Assembly (NCBI GenBank): GCA_016647705.1
Contig: JAENRU010000489.1
Span: 1,178,001 to 1,242,000, forward strand
DNA length: 64,000 nt
Direction of reading: 5' to 3'
From: Eucommia ulmoides
Taxonomy: Eukaryota > Streptophyta > Magnoliopsida > Garryales > Eucommiaceae
The notes under the pieces are model-generated. The model had not been told where the DNA came from, made no database searches, and was given only the letters and a program-made list of their open reading frames with translations. How positions within the stretch are numbered: position 1 is the stretch's first letter; every line of letters starts with the position of its first letter. Below are positions 45,341 through 57,228 of the stretch, piece by piece. The position numbers were made by a program, and so were the translations under genes.

Positions 45341-48212
45341 CTCTAAAAGTCATTTTTTTAAAGTAGACAACTTTTCAAGACCCAAGCTTTTTAAAGGATG
45401 ATCAAAACTCTCATTTTAAGATTTTTGGCTTCAAAAGTCCTGTGCTGAGTTAACAATTTTTTTCATTTTTCTTTTTTGCCCCTGTTCATTTAATATATCA
45501 AAAACCCTAAATTTTCTTATTTTCAAAATCACGCCCCTCTCTCTCTCTCTCGTATCTACGCCTGTCGCCCCTCGCCTTAGCTCGCCGCCGCCGCCCCTCG
45601 TCCTAGCTCGCCGTCGCCCTTCGTCCTAACTCGCCATCGCGTCGTTGTCTCTATCATCATCATCATTGTTCCATCCATCATCATCATCGCCTCCTCCATC
45701 TGTCGTCGCTCGTCTCCATCATCATCATCGTCCATGGTCGTCGCCGCCGCCGCAAGTTTCCGTTCATCGTTCTTCGTCGTCGTTCGTGTTAGTGGTCTTC
45801 AAATCTGAGTAGATCTACGCAACGAAACAATGAACGGCGTAGCGGTGACGAACGACGGCGGCGGCGACGACGTTCCGGTGACGAACAATTATAGGTATTT
45901 TTTTGTTCTTCTTTTTCTTTTTGCTTTGGATTTTGAGATATGATTATGCATTTCAAACTGTTTGTTTGCTTAGAACAGATAATGAATTAGAATTTTGATA
46001 TTGTTCAGGATAGTCAATTAAATTCAAATAATTTCTTAACTATTTTATTTAGTCGATTTATTTGCATCAATTGCTTGCCGTTGTCATCATTTCTATGTGC
46101 AATTGTTTGTGTTATTATTCATCAAACCTGGCTAATTAAGTGAATATCCACTATTTATTTTTTGTGGATATCAGCTGATTGATTTTTAATGGATGTGCAC
46201 TGATTGTTTTTAAGTGGAATTACACAATCAGTGGTAATTATGCATTTCAACTGTTTGGATGCTTGAGAGGCGGAGTAAGAGAAACAAAATTGAATTATAA
46301 TTTTAATATTGTTCAAGGTAGTCAGTTAAATTCAAATAAGTTCTAACTATTTCATTTAGCTAATTTATTTTGTCGTTTTATCCATTGTGGGCAATTGTTT
46401 GTGTTATTGTTTAGTTAAGTGGATATTCATTGATTGTTTTTTAGTAGATGTCCACTTGTTGTGTAATTTTAAGTGTATATTTTGGTCATGTTTAGGTATT
46501 TTTCTTCTTCTTTTTTTTTTTTTTTTGCTTGTTGCTGCTGTTGCATTTTGATTGAATCAGTGGATATCCAGCTTGAAATTCAAGCAACTGATTTTATGGT
46601 TTGTGATTATACGGCTTGTGTTTTGATTCAACTAATAGAGGTAAGTGGATATCCACTGATTGATTCGTGTGGATATCTACTGATTGATTTTTGAGTGGAT
46701 ATCCACTGGCAGATTTGAAAGTTGTTATTGTTTAGTGGATGTCCATTGCTTGTTTAATTTTTTTAAATGGAATTTAAAAATTTGCATACCTCATGTTTAA
46801 ATGAATTTTTACTTTTCTTTTTTTTTTAAAAAAAATATTGATTGGTTCTTTTTTTCTTTTTTTAAAGAAATACTTCATATTTTGAATTTTTTATTTTATG
46901 TGGATAAATTTGAAATGTGTTGTGTGGTTTTGTACATAGCTTTAGTGGTCTTCATTTCAAGATTAATTCGTCTTGTGCATAGCTCTAGTGGATTTTTACT
47001 TAGATTTCTTCAATAAAGATTTCTTGATTCTGTTCTTGTGTGTGTGTGAATTTTTGATTAATTGGTCTTAGTATATTCGTCTTGACACACATTTTTTTAG
47101 GTATTTTTTTGCTTATTCTTGTTCTTCATGTATGGTGTTTCTTCCGTTTTGTTGAATGTCACGGGCTTGAACAATGAAAGTAAATTTATTCATTTTTCGT
47201 GTTATTATTTATCAAACATTGCTAATAGAGGTAAGTGGATATCCACTAATTGATTTTAGTGGATATCTACTGATTGATTTTGAGTGGATATCTACTGACA
47301 AATTTGAAATGTTTGATTGTTTATCAAACCTAACTAAATAAAGTTAATAGATATCCACTGATTATTTTTTAGTGGATGTCCATTGCACATGTAATTTTTT
47401 TAAGTGGAATTTAAAATTTTGCATAGCTCATGTTTAAATGAATTTTCACTGTTTTTTTTAAAATATTGATTTTTTTTTTTTAAATAAATACTTCATATTT
47501 TAAATTGTTGATTTATGTGGATAAATTTGAAATGTGTTGTGTGGTTTTGTGCATAACTCTAGTGGTCTTCATTTCAGGATTCAATCAATGGAATATCATT
47601 CAGAGGCAGAAGACAAAGTTATGCCATCAAGAGTGGGGTATATTTTGAGATATGTTCAGTGTTGTAAATTTTTTTGTATTTTTTATTTTTTTAATGCAAT
47701 GAACCGTGATTCTCCATTTGATTTTCAATGGATTTTATTCATGAGAATGTGGTAAGGTAATGGTTAGATTGATGGTGATTTGGTTTTTGAATGTCTCAAT
47801 TCATAATTTTAATTTTTGCATTTTATATTTTTTAGCGTATTTCTACTTGATTTGTTTAGTGGATTTCCACTTAGATTTCTTCAATAGAGATCTCTTAATT
47901 CTGTTCTTATGTGTGTGTGAATTTCTGATTGGTTTCACAGTGATTTTCATTTTGAGTATTTTCAGTAGATATCCACTTAGATTACTTTAGGTGGATATCC
48001 ACTTAAAAAAGTTATATATTGTGAATAAAAAATAAATTTGAGTGATTTTTTTTTTATTAAAAATTAAATTTTGGTGGAATTATAAAACAAATTGAAATAA
48101 AATTAAGTGAAACATAATAAGAGTTTTTATGATATTTTACAAAAAAAAAATATTTTTGAAAAAAACAAAATTAATTGAAATTTTTATTAAAAAACAAAAT
48201 TAAGTGAAATTC

Positions 48213-48246
<34 letters not shown>

Positions 48247-48420
48247 GAGTTTTGAAAAAAAATGGCCAAAATGGCATTTTTGTAAATTTTGTAGCTATTG
48301 AAGGGTAATCTAGGAAGACTAAACATGATGGTACTTTTGGAATGAACTAAAAAAACATGGTCCTTAAAAAGTTATTTTTTGAACAAATGGGACCCCTTAA
48401 AAATTTTTCCTAAGAAAATA
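45341..48420 (+). mobile_element. DNA-transposon-like insertion with a gene-like 5' end
   Basis: Satellite text stops near 45340 and resumes near 48421, so about 3.08 kb was inserted. The right end (TCCTTAAAAAGTTATTTTTT, then GGGACCCCTTAAAAATTTTT) matches the ends of the MITEs at 22.3 and 22.8 kb. The left end (CCTCTAAAAGTCATTTTTTT) is a diverged inverse. Inside are a CT/CpG-rich leader (45535-45829), an ATG at 45830 opening 65 nt (MNGVAVTNDGGGDDVPVTNN) to a donor at 45895, and a candidate later exon from 47579 (INGMEYHSEAEDKVMPSRVG) after TTTCAG. This resembles a non-autonomous MULE-type element carrying gene exons. No clear 9 bp duplication was found. Confidence 0.5.
46140..48005. repeat. 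Scattered GTGGATATCCAC palindromes
   Basis: More than a dozen exact or one-off copies of the 14 bp palindrome AGTGGATATCCACT lie here, often followed by GATTGATTTT: about 46148, 46560, 46643, 46667, 46694, 46737, 47235, 47260, 47285, 47345, 47370, 47967 and 47990. Part of the block is duplicated (about 46640-46990 and 47230-47580). Confidence 0.85.
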
Positions 48421-48614
48421 GTAAAATTGAGATTTTTCAGTGTGTTAGTCTTTGAAAATTTCACGATTTTAAGTTTCGGATAAATTTATACTATTAACTA
48501 ATAAAATGATGTTGCTTGTAATGGTATAAAAATCGGGGGTTTCATGGATTAACCTTTCAAGATTTTTAGTGTTTCAAAAAAGTAGTAAAATCGTGATTTT
48601 TTAGTGTACTATAA
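48421..48614 (+). repeat. Satellite S176, about one unit
   Basis: GAAAATTTCACGATTTTAAG, GGTATAAAAATCGGGGGTTT and AGTAGTAAAATCGTGATTTT are satellite text joining the 3 kb insertion on the left to the solo LTR on the right. Confidence 0.85.
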
Positions 48615-48944
48615 TGTAAGACCCTGAATTTTTTTTCCTTATACAAATTGAGTTGCATTTGAACACATCAAAAAATAACGAGATTGATGGTGTCATTCAT
48701 TGTTTAATCAAAAAGTTTAGGGGTTAAATTGAAATTTATATAAACATTAAAACCAGAAATTGGTTCAATTACTATCTTAACTAAAATATGGGGGAGATTA
48801 GTGTAAAATCAAATATTATATATATAGAGAGAGAGTAGTCGGTGGGGCTTGGCCTCTTTTTATATATATATATAGAGAGATACACGGAGAAGAATCGAGA
48901 AAAGCCGAGAAGAGAGGAGGTTTGGGCCTCTTTCTCAGTGTATA

Positions 48945-49018
<74 letters not shown>

Positions 49019-51536
49019 GGGAGATAGGAAAAAAAAAAAAAAAAAACGATGAGGGAAAACGGAGAGAGAGAGAGGATCGGCGATAGAGCTCCGGCGAGGA
49101 AGGATGTGTTGTCTGTCGGGGATGGGATCGGTCCGGCAGCGTGAGCCGTTCGTCGTCGTTGTCTGGTGAGCGTGTGTGTCCTCTGTTTCCGTCGTCATTG
49201 CGGCGTGTGTGTGTGATCGGCACTGTTTCGGTGTCGATAGTGAGTTGAGTGTGTGCTGTCTGTCCATTCGACGGTGTGGTTGTTTACTCCAGTGTGGCGT
49301 CGCCGGCGGTGGGTTAGAGAAAGAAAACTCGTCGGTGGCGTGTGAATGTCCCTGTTCCGTCGCCGGTGGTCTTGCCGACGGTGTGTCCGGCGTATGTGTG
49401 TGCGGACGGTTTCAGGGGTAGTGGTTGGTGACGATCGTTTGGCCGGCTGGTGAGTTAGTGAGAGAGAGCGTTGGCTGTGTGTTCGTGTGGGTTGTCGTTT
49501 TGTCCGACAGTGGTATTCAGACGGTGATGGTGGGTGTGTATGCGTGACTGTGTGTGGCTCTTCCAGTGGTGTGTGTGTGTGTCTTCTGGAAGGAAAACAG
49601 AAACAGGAAGAAGAAGAAGGAAAGGATAGCAGAAAACGGAAAAAAAAAAAAAGAGGGAGAAGCTGTTGGGGTGTGTGATTGTCGTGGGGTGTCGCCGGCG
49701 TGTGTGGGCTGTCGGTGATCGCATGGGTGTGTGGCGTGATCGGAGTATGTGAGCGGCGACGAGGGCTCGTCGGCGGCAAAAAACGGAAACACAAAAACAG
49801 AAGCGGGAGAAAAGAAGAAGAAAAAGAAAATAAAGGAAAATTACACAAACCACCCTACTAAAAAAAAAAAAAAACCAAAATCCAATCTCGCGGCCAACAG
49901 AAAATCCAGGGAAGGTAAAATTCCGAACTCTCTTAATATATGTATTTAATTGTCTCGTGGCTGATTATGAAACTAATTACTAGTATCGAAAATATCGAAA
50001 TGGCAATAATAAATAATAAGACCGTTTATATGAACAAAGTTTATATGGTAAACCGTAACGGAGCGATATTAATTAAATGATAGTATTCCAAAAGAAAACG
50101 CGGGGAATAGGAAGTTATGAAAATTAGGATTGCATGGCATGGTTAGGTTATTTCTATATAAAATATTAATTTAGGCCCTGTTATTATTAGGTTCGCAGGC
50201 ACCGGGGTACCGGTAGAGAATAGGAGGTCAAAGTCTTCGAAAACGGATAATTAGGTGAGTGTACTGTCTTCTTGCCAAATCTATTTTCAAATATATGATG
50301 GAAAATGTGTTTACTTAAAAACTGAACGCATTTATAATTTATATGGATCAAACAGTTTTGGGTGATTTGGAAATGTGATTTTCGCTAGTTTTTAAAGATA
50401 ATGGAAAGAAATGATTTGTTAAATCTAATTAGTTTTAAAAAACGATGGAAAAATGATATTTGGATTAAATCGATTTTGGAGATAGATGTTGGTATTATTG
50501 AATTGTAGTTTGATGATATTGTTATTGTTTTGTCGATACTATTGATTTTATCTGCTTTGGCAGAGCGTTGATGTTTTCTATTGAGTTGTTGTTGTTAAGA
50601 TGGAGATGAGTTGTTATTATTGTGGTGAGGTGGAGATTGGTGGTGGATTTTCACCCGTCTAGCACAGTCTAGCGGAGCGGTGTTTCACCCGTCTAGCTTA
50701 GTCCAGCGGAGCGTTGTTTCACCGATCTGGCTTAGTCCAACGGAGCGTTATTTCACCCGTCTAGCATAATCCAACGGAGCGTTATTATATCCCGCTAGGA
50801 AGGCATATCCTACGGGATACGGTACCGTTGTAACTCCCGATCGTGAGGTTAAAACGATCACATGGCTAGCCGAGGTGTAGTGTGATGTGGTGTGGTGTGG
50901 TGTGGTGTTTGAGAGGTGGTGTTTTATCGTATTTGGTGTTTTATCGTATATGGTGATGTGGTGTTTTATTTTATTATCTTTGGTATTTTATCATATTATC
51001 TTATACTGATGGTTTGGATGGATTTTATATAGTTGATATATATATAGAGAGAGAGGATGATTCTGAATAGTAGGAAGAAAGAGTTTTCTTGTGGTACACA
51101 ATTTTTATATTACTGTTCAAAATATGTTTGTTTATACGCGTTATGCTTGATCCATTTAAATGTTGTATTATTCAGACTGTATTGTTATTAAAAAATATAT
51201 ATTTTACTAAGAAGGCAGTACACTCGCAGGTAAAATAGCTAGGAGTCAGTCCCCTACTGGCACTAGGTCAAATCCGGAGGTGCGATAGAGAAAGAATATC
51301 TTGGGGGTTCTACTTGAGGGGAAACTAAATGAGAGATTCAGGGTTTCGTATTCGTGTTATTAAATATATTTTTTTTGTAGGGACTGATGTCCCTAAATGA
51401 GAGAGTGTATATACTTATGATTTGTTCTGTGATTGCGTTTTTATTTTGTTGTCTATAGTAAGTTGGATATTCAGGTGATGTCGTATCAACGTCACGCTGG
51501 CCCTACAGTGACGGGTGTCCGGGGTGGGGTGTGACA
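48615..51536 (+). mobile_element. Solo LTR, family A (copy A2)
   Basis: TGTAAGACCCTGAATT ... GGGGTGGGGTGTGACA, 2.92 kb, flanked by a perfect TATAA duplication (48610-48614 and 51537-51541), inserted in a satellite unit. It contains (TA)n then (GA)n at 48955-49014, a GT/CpG-rich core (49050-49800), and four repeats of about 38 bp with CACCCGTCTAGC and CGGAGCGTTGTTT words (50650-50790). The open frames in the core are by-products of the GT-rich composition. Confidence 0.93.
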
Positions 51537-52215
51537 TATAACCTCTGAAAATTTTACGATTTTGAGTTTTGGATCAATTTCTTCCATTATCCTATCAAAT
51601 GATATTTTGTCATAATAGTATTGAAATCGAGAGGTTTCACAAGTGTTCGCCTTTCAAAATTTCACGATTTCAAGCGTTTAAAAAAACCTGCAAAATCGGA
51701 AATTTTTGCCTTTAAAAATTTCACAATTTTAAATTTTGGATGAATTTCTTTTGTTACCCATTCAAATGATGTTTTCTTGTAATAGTATCGAAATTGAGGG
51801 GGTTCATGAATATTAGCCCTTCAAATTTTTACAATTTTGAGTGTTTTAAAAAGTAGCAAAGTTGGGGATTTTTCGATGTGCAGCCTTTGAAAATTTTATA
51901 ATTTTGAGTTTTGAATCAATTGCTTCCGTTACTCTATCAAATGATATTTTGTCGTAATGATATCAAAATTGTTGGGTTTCACGACTTTTAGCCTTTAAAA
52001 ATTCACAATCTTGAGAATTTCAAAAAATTAGCGAAATCGAGATTTTTCGGTGTGTTATACCTTTGAAAATTTTATGATTTTGAATTTCGGTTCAATTGCT
52101 TCCGTTTTCCTATTAAATAATGTTATTTCTTAATGACAAAATCAGGAGATTTCAATAGTGTTAGCCTTTCAAAATTTTATAATTTCGAGTGTTTAAAAAA
52201 ACAGCGAAATCCGGA
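51537..52215 (+). repeat. Satellite S176, third block
   Basis: About four units. GAAAATTTTACGATTTTGAG and its variants recur near 51548, 51718, 51890 and 52060. Confidence 0.85.
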
Positions 52216-52477
52216 TACACGATTTAAATAACAGAAAATCCAATATTTAAAAATGGTATCTATTATCACTGGAAAAGTGAAAACAAGACCAAATAGAATT
52301 TGATCATTATGAACAAATCCATAATCTTTATAGACAGAGCCAACGATTTGTTACCAATCGTAGGGTGAATGGAATCCGTTTCACCCATTCTGCAACAGGT
52401 AAAATCTTATTGCGTGTGCTCAGGGTAGAAGTTTTGTATAAATGTATCGTCATGCTAATTTTTCAGTGTGTTGTAAG
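52216..52477. other. Non-satellite spacer of unknown origin
   Basis: About 250 bp with no satellite similarity. It includes a small inverted repeat (AGGGTGAATGGAATCCG / TTTCACCC). Satellite-like text (TTTTTCAGTGTGTTGTAAG) reappears just before LTR A4. Confidence 0.45.
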
Positions 52478-52544
52478 TGTAAGATCCTGATTTTTCTTAT
52501 ACGTATAACTTGAGTCGCATTGGAGTACATTTGAAAATAACGGG

Positions 52545-55500
52545 TGTAGACATGGCATTTTGACTGTCCCGCAAAAAATTTATACTTTATTTTAAAATTT
52601 ATTTTATTTTTGTTTTCAAAAAAAGAAAAATAAAGAAAAAAGAAAAAGAAAAAATGAAAAAGAAAAGAAAGATAAAAGGAAAAAAGAAAAAAAGAAAAAA
52701 AAAAAGAAAAGAGAAAAAAGAAAAGAAAAGGGTTTCCTTCTCAAAATTTGATTAAGTTTCCTTTTCCCTTTCCTTTTAGGTTTTGTTTCATTTTTCTCGT
52801 CGAATTGAGACTAGGGTTTCTAGGATTTAGCACTCCATATCCTTCTTATAAATAAGACTCTCCCCCTCATAGTTTAGACAAAAAATAAAAAATAAAAAAA
52901 TCAGAGAGAAACTTTTCGGGGGACATTCAAAAATTGAGAGGAGTCACTCCCTTTAGAAGAGTGATTCTCAAAGCTCTTTCGGGAAGCCGTCGGCGAGGGA
53001 GGAAAATACAGATATCGAGATTCTTAGCATAGAACATGTATGTTTTTCTAATTTTGAATTCTTCTTTCAGTTTATTTTATTCTTTTTGCAATTTAAATTT
53101 TTGCAAGTTTTATTTATTTATTTATTTATGTATTGTCGTCCGATGATCCGATGAAAACGTCGGGGTGGGTTTCTCATGCTTAAACTTAACCCTCGATCAT
53201 TAGGTGAATGACGTTTTCATTATTTATTTTATTTTGTTTTGTTTACAAATTCATAAACACAAAAAAAAAAGTCATCCGATGATCCGATGAAAACGTCGGG
53301 GTGGATTTCTCGTGCTTAAACCTAACCTCCGATCGTTAGGTGAAGGATGTTTTCGTTGTTATTTTTCTGTATTTTCTTTATTTATTTTTATTCTTATTAT
53401 CAAAACCCTAAAAAACAAAAAAATCAAAATCAAAAATCAAAAAATCAAAATAATAAAATCTTTTATTTGTGGAAATTAATTCTTGCGAACTTTAAAGTGA
53501 ATCCGACGATTCGATAAATCGTAGAAGAGTTTTCCGTGACCTTAATTCCATTCCCCGACTTGAGTGGAATTTAGAAACGAATGATTTTAGAAAATTTCTT
53601 CCCTAGGTAAATTTTTTGCGGGATTTTTTTTAAAGTATCGAAAAGATTAATTTAAACTAAATTGTTTCTGCAAACCTCCCTCGATTCTCTTATTCATAGA
53701 ATTTGTGAAAATTTCAAAATGGGATTTTTTTAAATTAATCAGGCAAACTCAAAGTAAATTTTTTTTACATCCACTTAGCATGTTTATTTCTCGTATCATT
53801 TAGACGACATATTTAGGACACTTTCACCACTTACACTTTTCATACATATTTTTATTTATTTATTATTTATTATTATTTTTTTTAATCCACACTAATTTTT
53901 CATATCTAGTCATGACACGTGCATCACTTCTATTTTTTAATTAAATCATTGTCATGCATAATCACATTAATTCACGTAGTGTTTCCTTATTCGATTCCCG
54001 CATTCATATTAGTTTGCATTGACATATTTAAATTAAATCATTTAGTTTCTTTTTAGTCACTCTTGCATAAAAAAAAATATATAAAACTTATTTAGGTGTT
54101 AGTTTTTCGCATTCATATTTCCAAATCTCATGCATCTATTTTAGTTTTTCTATTTAAATTAAAGAAATCTCTCGGAGATATACATAAAAAAACCCCGGGG
54201 ACCATCCTTGTCGAATCCTTAATATTCGATAAGAGGTTATACCGGGGAAACATTCCCAAAAATCAAAAAACTTGTCTCACCTTATTTGTGAAAAATACCA
54301 AAAAGATTTTATAAGAAGGGAATGATTTCAAAATAAAATAAAATACTCGAACTAAACTAATTGGACTTAATTGGATATAAGGTACCGTTTTCGAACGGAC
54401 GTCTTGGGATGCCTAACACTTTTCCCGAGCGTAACTGTCACGACTCGGTTCCCCAGGGCCGGACTATGATTTCTCCTATAGAGAAATTCCTAAACATAGA
54501 AGCAACTATCTGACTGGTCAAATTGTCACTCTACAAAATTCGGTAAATTATATAAATAATGGGGATAATTTTTAATTGCCGATTTAACAACAGAAATTAA
54601 TATTATTTACTAATCACCATTTTAAATTTCACCATTTATTTCAACGTTTTATTTAAAATTTATCAGCGGATTTGTTCATACAATGGTGACCCAATTCATT
54701 CTATAAAAATGATCTTTCACTTTCACAAAACGGCGCCAAAACGTTTGATTCGATAGGAATATTTTTTAAAAACCGAATATTCAATAATTTACGACAATTG
54801 CGATAATTACAGTTTTCGCCAATTACAACCATAATAATAACTACAATTATTACACCTCAGAATTTCAAATAATATATTTAATAAATCCCAAAAGAATCTC
54901 AAATAATATATTTAATAAATCCCAAAATTTAGAGATTTTGAATAACCGTTCCACCAATTTTACTTTTTAGAAAATCCAATAGATTTCTGGCTATGCTGAC
55001 GACGGATAATTAATAATCCATTATATGAAAATATTTTTCATTTAAAAATAATAGTAGTAACTAATAATTTCCGAAACTTATAATTTAAACATCCAATTTT
55101 CAGTTATAATTAAAATCCCAATTTTTCACTATTTAAAATCAATCCTAATTAATTATATTAACAATATATTTAATATATTCGAATTGGAAATAAATATTTT
55201 ACAATCACTACGATATTTATTATTACCGTTTCCTCCAATTATAATAATAAATATTTTATTACAAATTATTTTCAACACGAAATTTCGAATAAAATATTTA
55301 TCTCTTCTTTCGCATTTTTTCCAGTTGATCCTGCAATCCAAACACTCCTGCAATCCGAACACTGTGGGGTTGTGAGCCAACGCTCAGTAAAACTCCAAGT
55401 CCTCTAATACGTACATTTAATTTATATAACACGTAAACCACGTAAACAAGCTCGTCACATAAATTCTGCATCGTCCAGATCATTTCATATAATTTTCACA

Positions 55501-57228
55501 TGTAACACTTCACACAATATACCAAACAATATCAACATATTTCATGCGAACAAATAACGCTAAATTCACCGATAATGATAACACGTATTTCACATTGGGA
55601 CAATTAAATGCACATATTAAAGAAATTCATAATTCTACCTCTTCCGGATTTTCCACCGGTCGCGAGATGAGATTTTGGTCTTTTAGTAGGGTGGTTCGTG
55701 TAATTTTATTTTTCTTCTTCTTTCTTTTCCTTCCTCAGATTTCTGCTTCTTGTTTTGCTCATCCCGCCGAAGCCACCACTGGCCTTCACTGCCGGCGACG
55801 CCACACCCGATCACACACACACACACACATATGCAGTCGTTTGAGCAACACATACAACACACATACACCAGCGATAAAACAGAGACAACCACACACCTAT
55901 ACACACACACCGACGTCTCTCTCTCTCTCACTGGCTCTCCACTCCGGCGACACCCTACACCACCATGCACACCCAACACACACATACACATCACTGTTCA
56001 CGTACCCACAACTAAACACATACATACCCACACACAGCAAGCACACACACACACACATGCACTGCTCTTTCTCTCTAAACTTACCGTCGGCGAACATCCG
56101 GTGACACCCACACAACCAAACCACCACCGTCGGACCAACCGGACGATGGCACCACACACGTACATACACAATACACACAACCACATTACGGCTGAACACT
56201 GACACCGTCGATCGGACCACCCACGCGGTCGAGCCAAACGACGACGATCACGCCCTCACACACCCACAATGATGAAAGGAAAAATAGAGCACCCCCACGG
56301 TCACACACACACCCACGCCTGAAACACACACGAACGACACACACACACACACTCCGAAACACACACCCACTGACGACGTCCCACCGCCGGCAACCCACAT
56401 CGAAACATACCCACACATATACAATACACTGTGACAAACCAAAGCACACACACATATTCATAGCAATTGGACACACACACACCCCCAAAACACATAAACG
56501 CCCACAAATCCAAAGGATCGCCGACCACCGAACACTCACCGGCGAACCCACCTCCGATTCTCTCTCTTCTCTATTTTTCGGTTCTATGATTTCCTTCCTT
56601 TTGATAGTTGAGATCACGATTTGCATGGGTTAATTTATATGCATGAATGAAGTGGATAAATTTGTTCCTAACTTGCCACGTCAATGGATCTCGATTCTTC
56701 TTTCGGTTCTCCGGCTGTCTTCACGACACACACACGCACAATTATATGTTTATATATATATAACATATTTAACACTTTCTTAAATTGCAATTCCACCCAA
56801 AAAGTTTTAATTCAAAAGTTAAATGCTAATTTGGATTGAATGTTTTCTACATTTGCAAATTGACCCCTAAAATATTAAATCAAATAATAAATTACGTCAT
56901 CTATCCCGTTATTTTTAAAATATTTTAAAACGCGACTTAAATTATACGTATAACGAAGATCGAGGTCTTATAGTAACTGACCCCCGAGCCTTTAAATGAA
57001 TCTTTGGTCTGACCGTGTTTTTGGAGTCAATTTTTACTTTTTAAATTGTTTTCTAAACATTCGGTGACCTAGCACACCATTTAAACCCAATACTAGGTGA
57101 CGACTCCTTATTTTTTTAAAACGGCCTAAGTATATCTTTTGAGAAAACCGGCGCATTAAAAATCCCTCTCTCCTTAAGCTTATTTATTATTTAATATTCT
57201 TTTCCTCTCTAAAAATCAGGGCGCGTCA
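52545..57228 (+). mobile_element. Solo LTR, family B, nested in LTR A4
   Basis: Starts TGTAGACATGGCATTTTGAC and ends CAGGGCGCGTCA, with a perfect ACGGG duplication (52540-52544 and 57229-57233). About 2.14 kb once the nested LTR A3 and its duplication are discounted. It contains a TATA box (TTATAAATAAGACTC, about 52849), a leader-like stretch, and an 88 bp block duplicated at 53139 and 53271 (CCGATGATCCGATGAAAACG). The terminal style recalls Ty3/gypsy Tat/Ogre-type LTRs; that is inference. Confidence 0.88.
54436..56972 (-). mobile_element. Solo LTR, family A (copy A3), minus strand, nested in LTR B
   Basis: Read on the minus strand it starts TATAAGACCTCGATCTTCG and ends GGGGAACCGAGTCGTGACA. 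A perfect GTAAC duplication flanks it (54431-54435 and 56973-56977). 2.54 kb. The CA-rich core (55750-56560) is the complement of the GT-rich core in A1, A2 and A4. It shares the CTCACAACCCCACAGTGTT and CTGGAAAAAA blocks with A4 (58735-58775), so the two are one subfamily. Confidence 0.92.

Noticed and set aside
49195-49848. 217-residue His/Thr/Ser-rich open frame, minus strand
   Set aside because: Complement of the GT-rich core of solo LTR A2. Low complexity, with matching shadow frames on both strands.
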